From NCBI RefSeq assembly GCF_025370935.1, contig NC_133485.1, positions 6,398,554 to 6,462,553 on the forward strand: DNA of 64,000 nt, in the 5' to 3' direction. Origin of the DNA: Choristoneura fumiferana. Its lineage: Eukaryota > Arthropoda > Insecta > Lepidoptera > Tortricidae. Positions 63,149 through 64,000 of this stretch are shown here, in pieces. A program made the position numbers and the translations under genes. The notes under the pieces were generated by a model. The model worked only from the letters and a program-made list of their open reading frames with translations. It made no database searches and had not been told where the DNA came from. Each line of letters starts with the position of its first letter. Positions within the stretch are counted from its first letter, which is position 1.

Positions 63149-63282
63149 ATTCGAAATACTCACTCTCGTATAATAATATTAAGCGCCATCCTTTTCACTC
63201 GCGTATTAAATGACATAAGCGTCAGTGGGACGGCAACATATGAAGTTCGAGTTTCGCACTTCGTAGTATAGGGCCAGGCCTC
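63149..63282. mobile_element. MITE, GGGCTACTACGAA family, decayed copy 3
   Basis: GAAGTTCGAGTTTCGCACTT then CGTAGTATAGGGCC resembles the right ends of copies 1 and 2, and GACGGCAACATATGAAG replaces GGACGGTACGATACGAA. The left end is poorly preserved. Confidence 0.5.
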
Positions 63283-63503
63283 CTCTGAGAATGAATTCCC
63301 ACGCGGGCCCAGTGCAGATTTTGAATGTAGTTTCGTACATGTGCATTCTCAAAACTATAAGTAGTTAAATATGGACTAGTCGACAAGCAAAACTAAAGAA
63401 TTTACTTTAATTGCTTGTAATTTTTTACCTTCATATTTCATGTTCAGCACAAGTTTTCACCACTTCTAATATCAGTCTCCAGAGTATTATCTATTCTGTG
63501 CTC

Positions 63504-63532
63504 CAGGTCAAAAATCAAAAATCAAAAATCAC
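63504..63532 (+). repeat. short TCAAAAA tandem repeat
   Basis: Three to four units of a 7-base TCAAAAA-type repeat. It could be a LINE tail, but no body can be recognised on either side. Confidence 0.5.
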
Positions 63533-63924
63533 CACGAAGACTTCACAAAGTCTCATATCTGTGTGACTTTAACTTTGAAGTTAAATATGCAAAAGATTTT
63601 GAAACGCGTGACAGCGCCTTTTTCTTTCCATATCAGCCATACAACTCGCGTGCGTATCGCGTTTGTATCGATACAAACGCGCGTCGACGGCGCGTTTAAA
63701 AAGCCCAGTGTGCAAAAGCCCTAACTTGAGTTCGAGCCCGGGGTCGCACCTCTGAATTTTTCGGAATTTATGAGCGAAATCACATCCGAAATTTAACATG
63801 AGGTCTACGGTTAAGCAAAACATCATTATAAGACTCGCATAAACAATCGAAGAAACTCAATAGTAAATGTAAAATTCCCAATCCGCATGGGCTCTAATGA
63901 GAACTATGGCGTAAGCCATTTTGA

Positions 63925-63990
63925 GCATTTTAAGAATTTTGAGAGGAAGCCTGTGCTCAGTAATTACCTATATAGGCCGAGATTATGATG
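63925..63990 (+). mobile_element. decayed ATG-tailed LINE 3' end
   Basis: GAGAGGAAGCCTGTGCTCAG and a final GATTATGATGAAG recall the 48-base insertion at 19623. It lies at the window edge and is diverged. Confidence 0.4.
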
Positions 63991-64000
63991 AAGACACGTA

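Overview
This is an AT-rich animal nuclear DNA window that looks lepidopteran (moth or butterfly). The grounds are widely spaced exons with GT..AG borders and repeats I recognise as typical of that order: ATG-tailed RTE-type LINE 3' ends, short Helitrons inserted between A and T, a tRNA-headed SINE, and many small inverted-repeat MITEs. There is no operon structure, CRISPR array or other prokaryotic signal.

One protein-coding gene can be supported: the lepidopteran ortholog of retained/dead ringer (retn/dri), an ARID3-family DNA-binding transcription factor, on the minus strand. Seven coding exons with compatible phases run from 43350 down to 505: 43278-43350, 6716-6899, 4230-4371, 3420-3612, 1951-2101, 1072-1286 and 505-632. 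The first three encode the ARID domain, the middle ones the low-complexity linker and REKLES-type region, and the last the REKLES beta segment and stop. Together they give 361 codons plus stop; the N-terminal exon or exons are not visible and probably lie beyond 64000 or in an exon too short to recognise. A probable polyadenylation signal is at 205-210.

A 36.4 kb intron (6900-43277) splits the ARID domain. It contains many small transposon relics and several GC-rich islands, two of which (about 10.5-10.8 kb and 12.2-12.4 kb) have promoter- or enhancer-like motif content. The 20.6 kb upstream of the first visible exon (43351-64000) has no recognisable coding exon. It holds a SINE, LINE 3' ends, a hAT element with perfect 8-bp target duplications, a 51-bp-arm inverted repeat, nested MITEs, Helitrons and a long TG microsatellite.

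No wholly new system is evident. The items most worth a second look are the intron that splits the ARID domain with its possible internal minus-strand promoter, two very well-preserved hairpins (21128-21226 and 55433-55616), a 48-bp LINE insertion with a 14-bp target duplication, and an unresolved splice choice between exons at 4230 and 3612.
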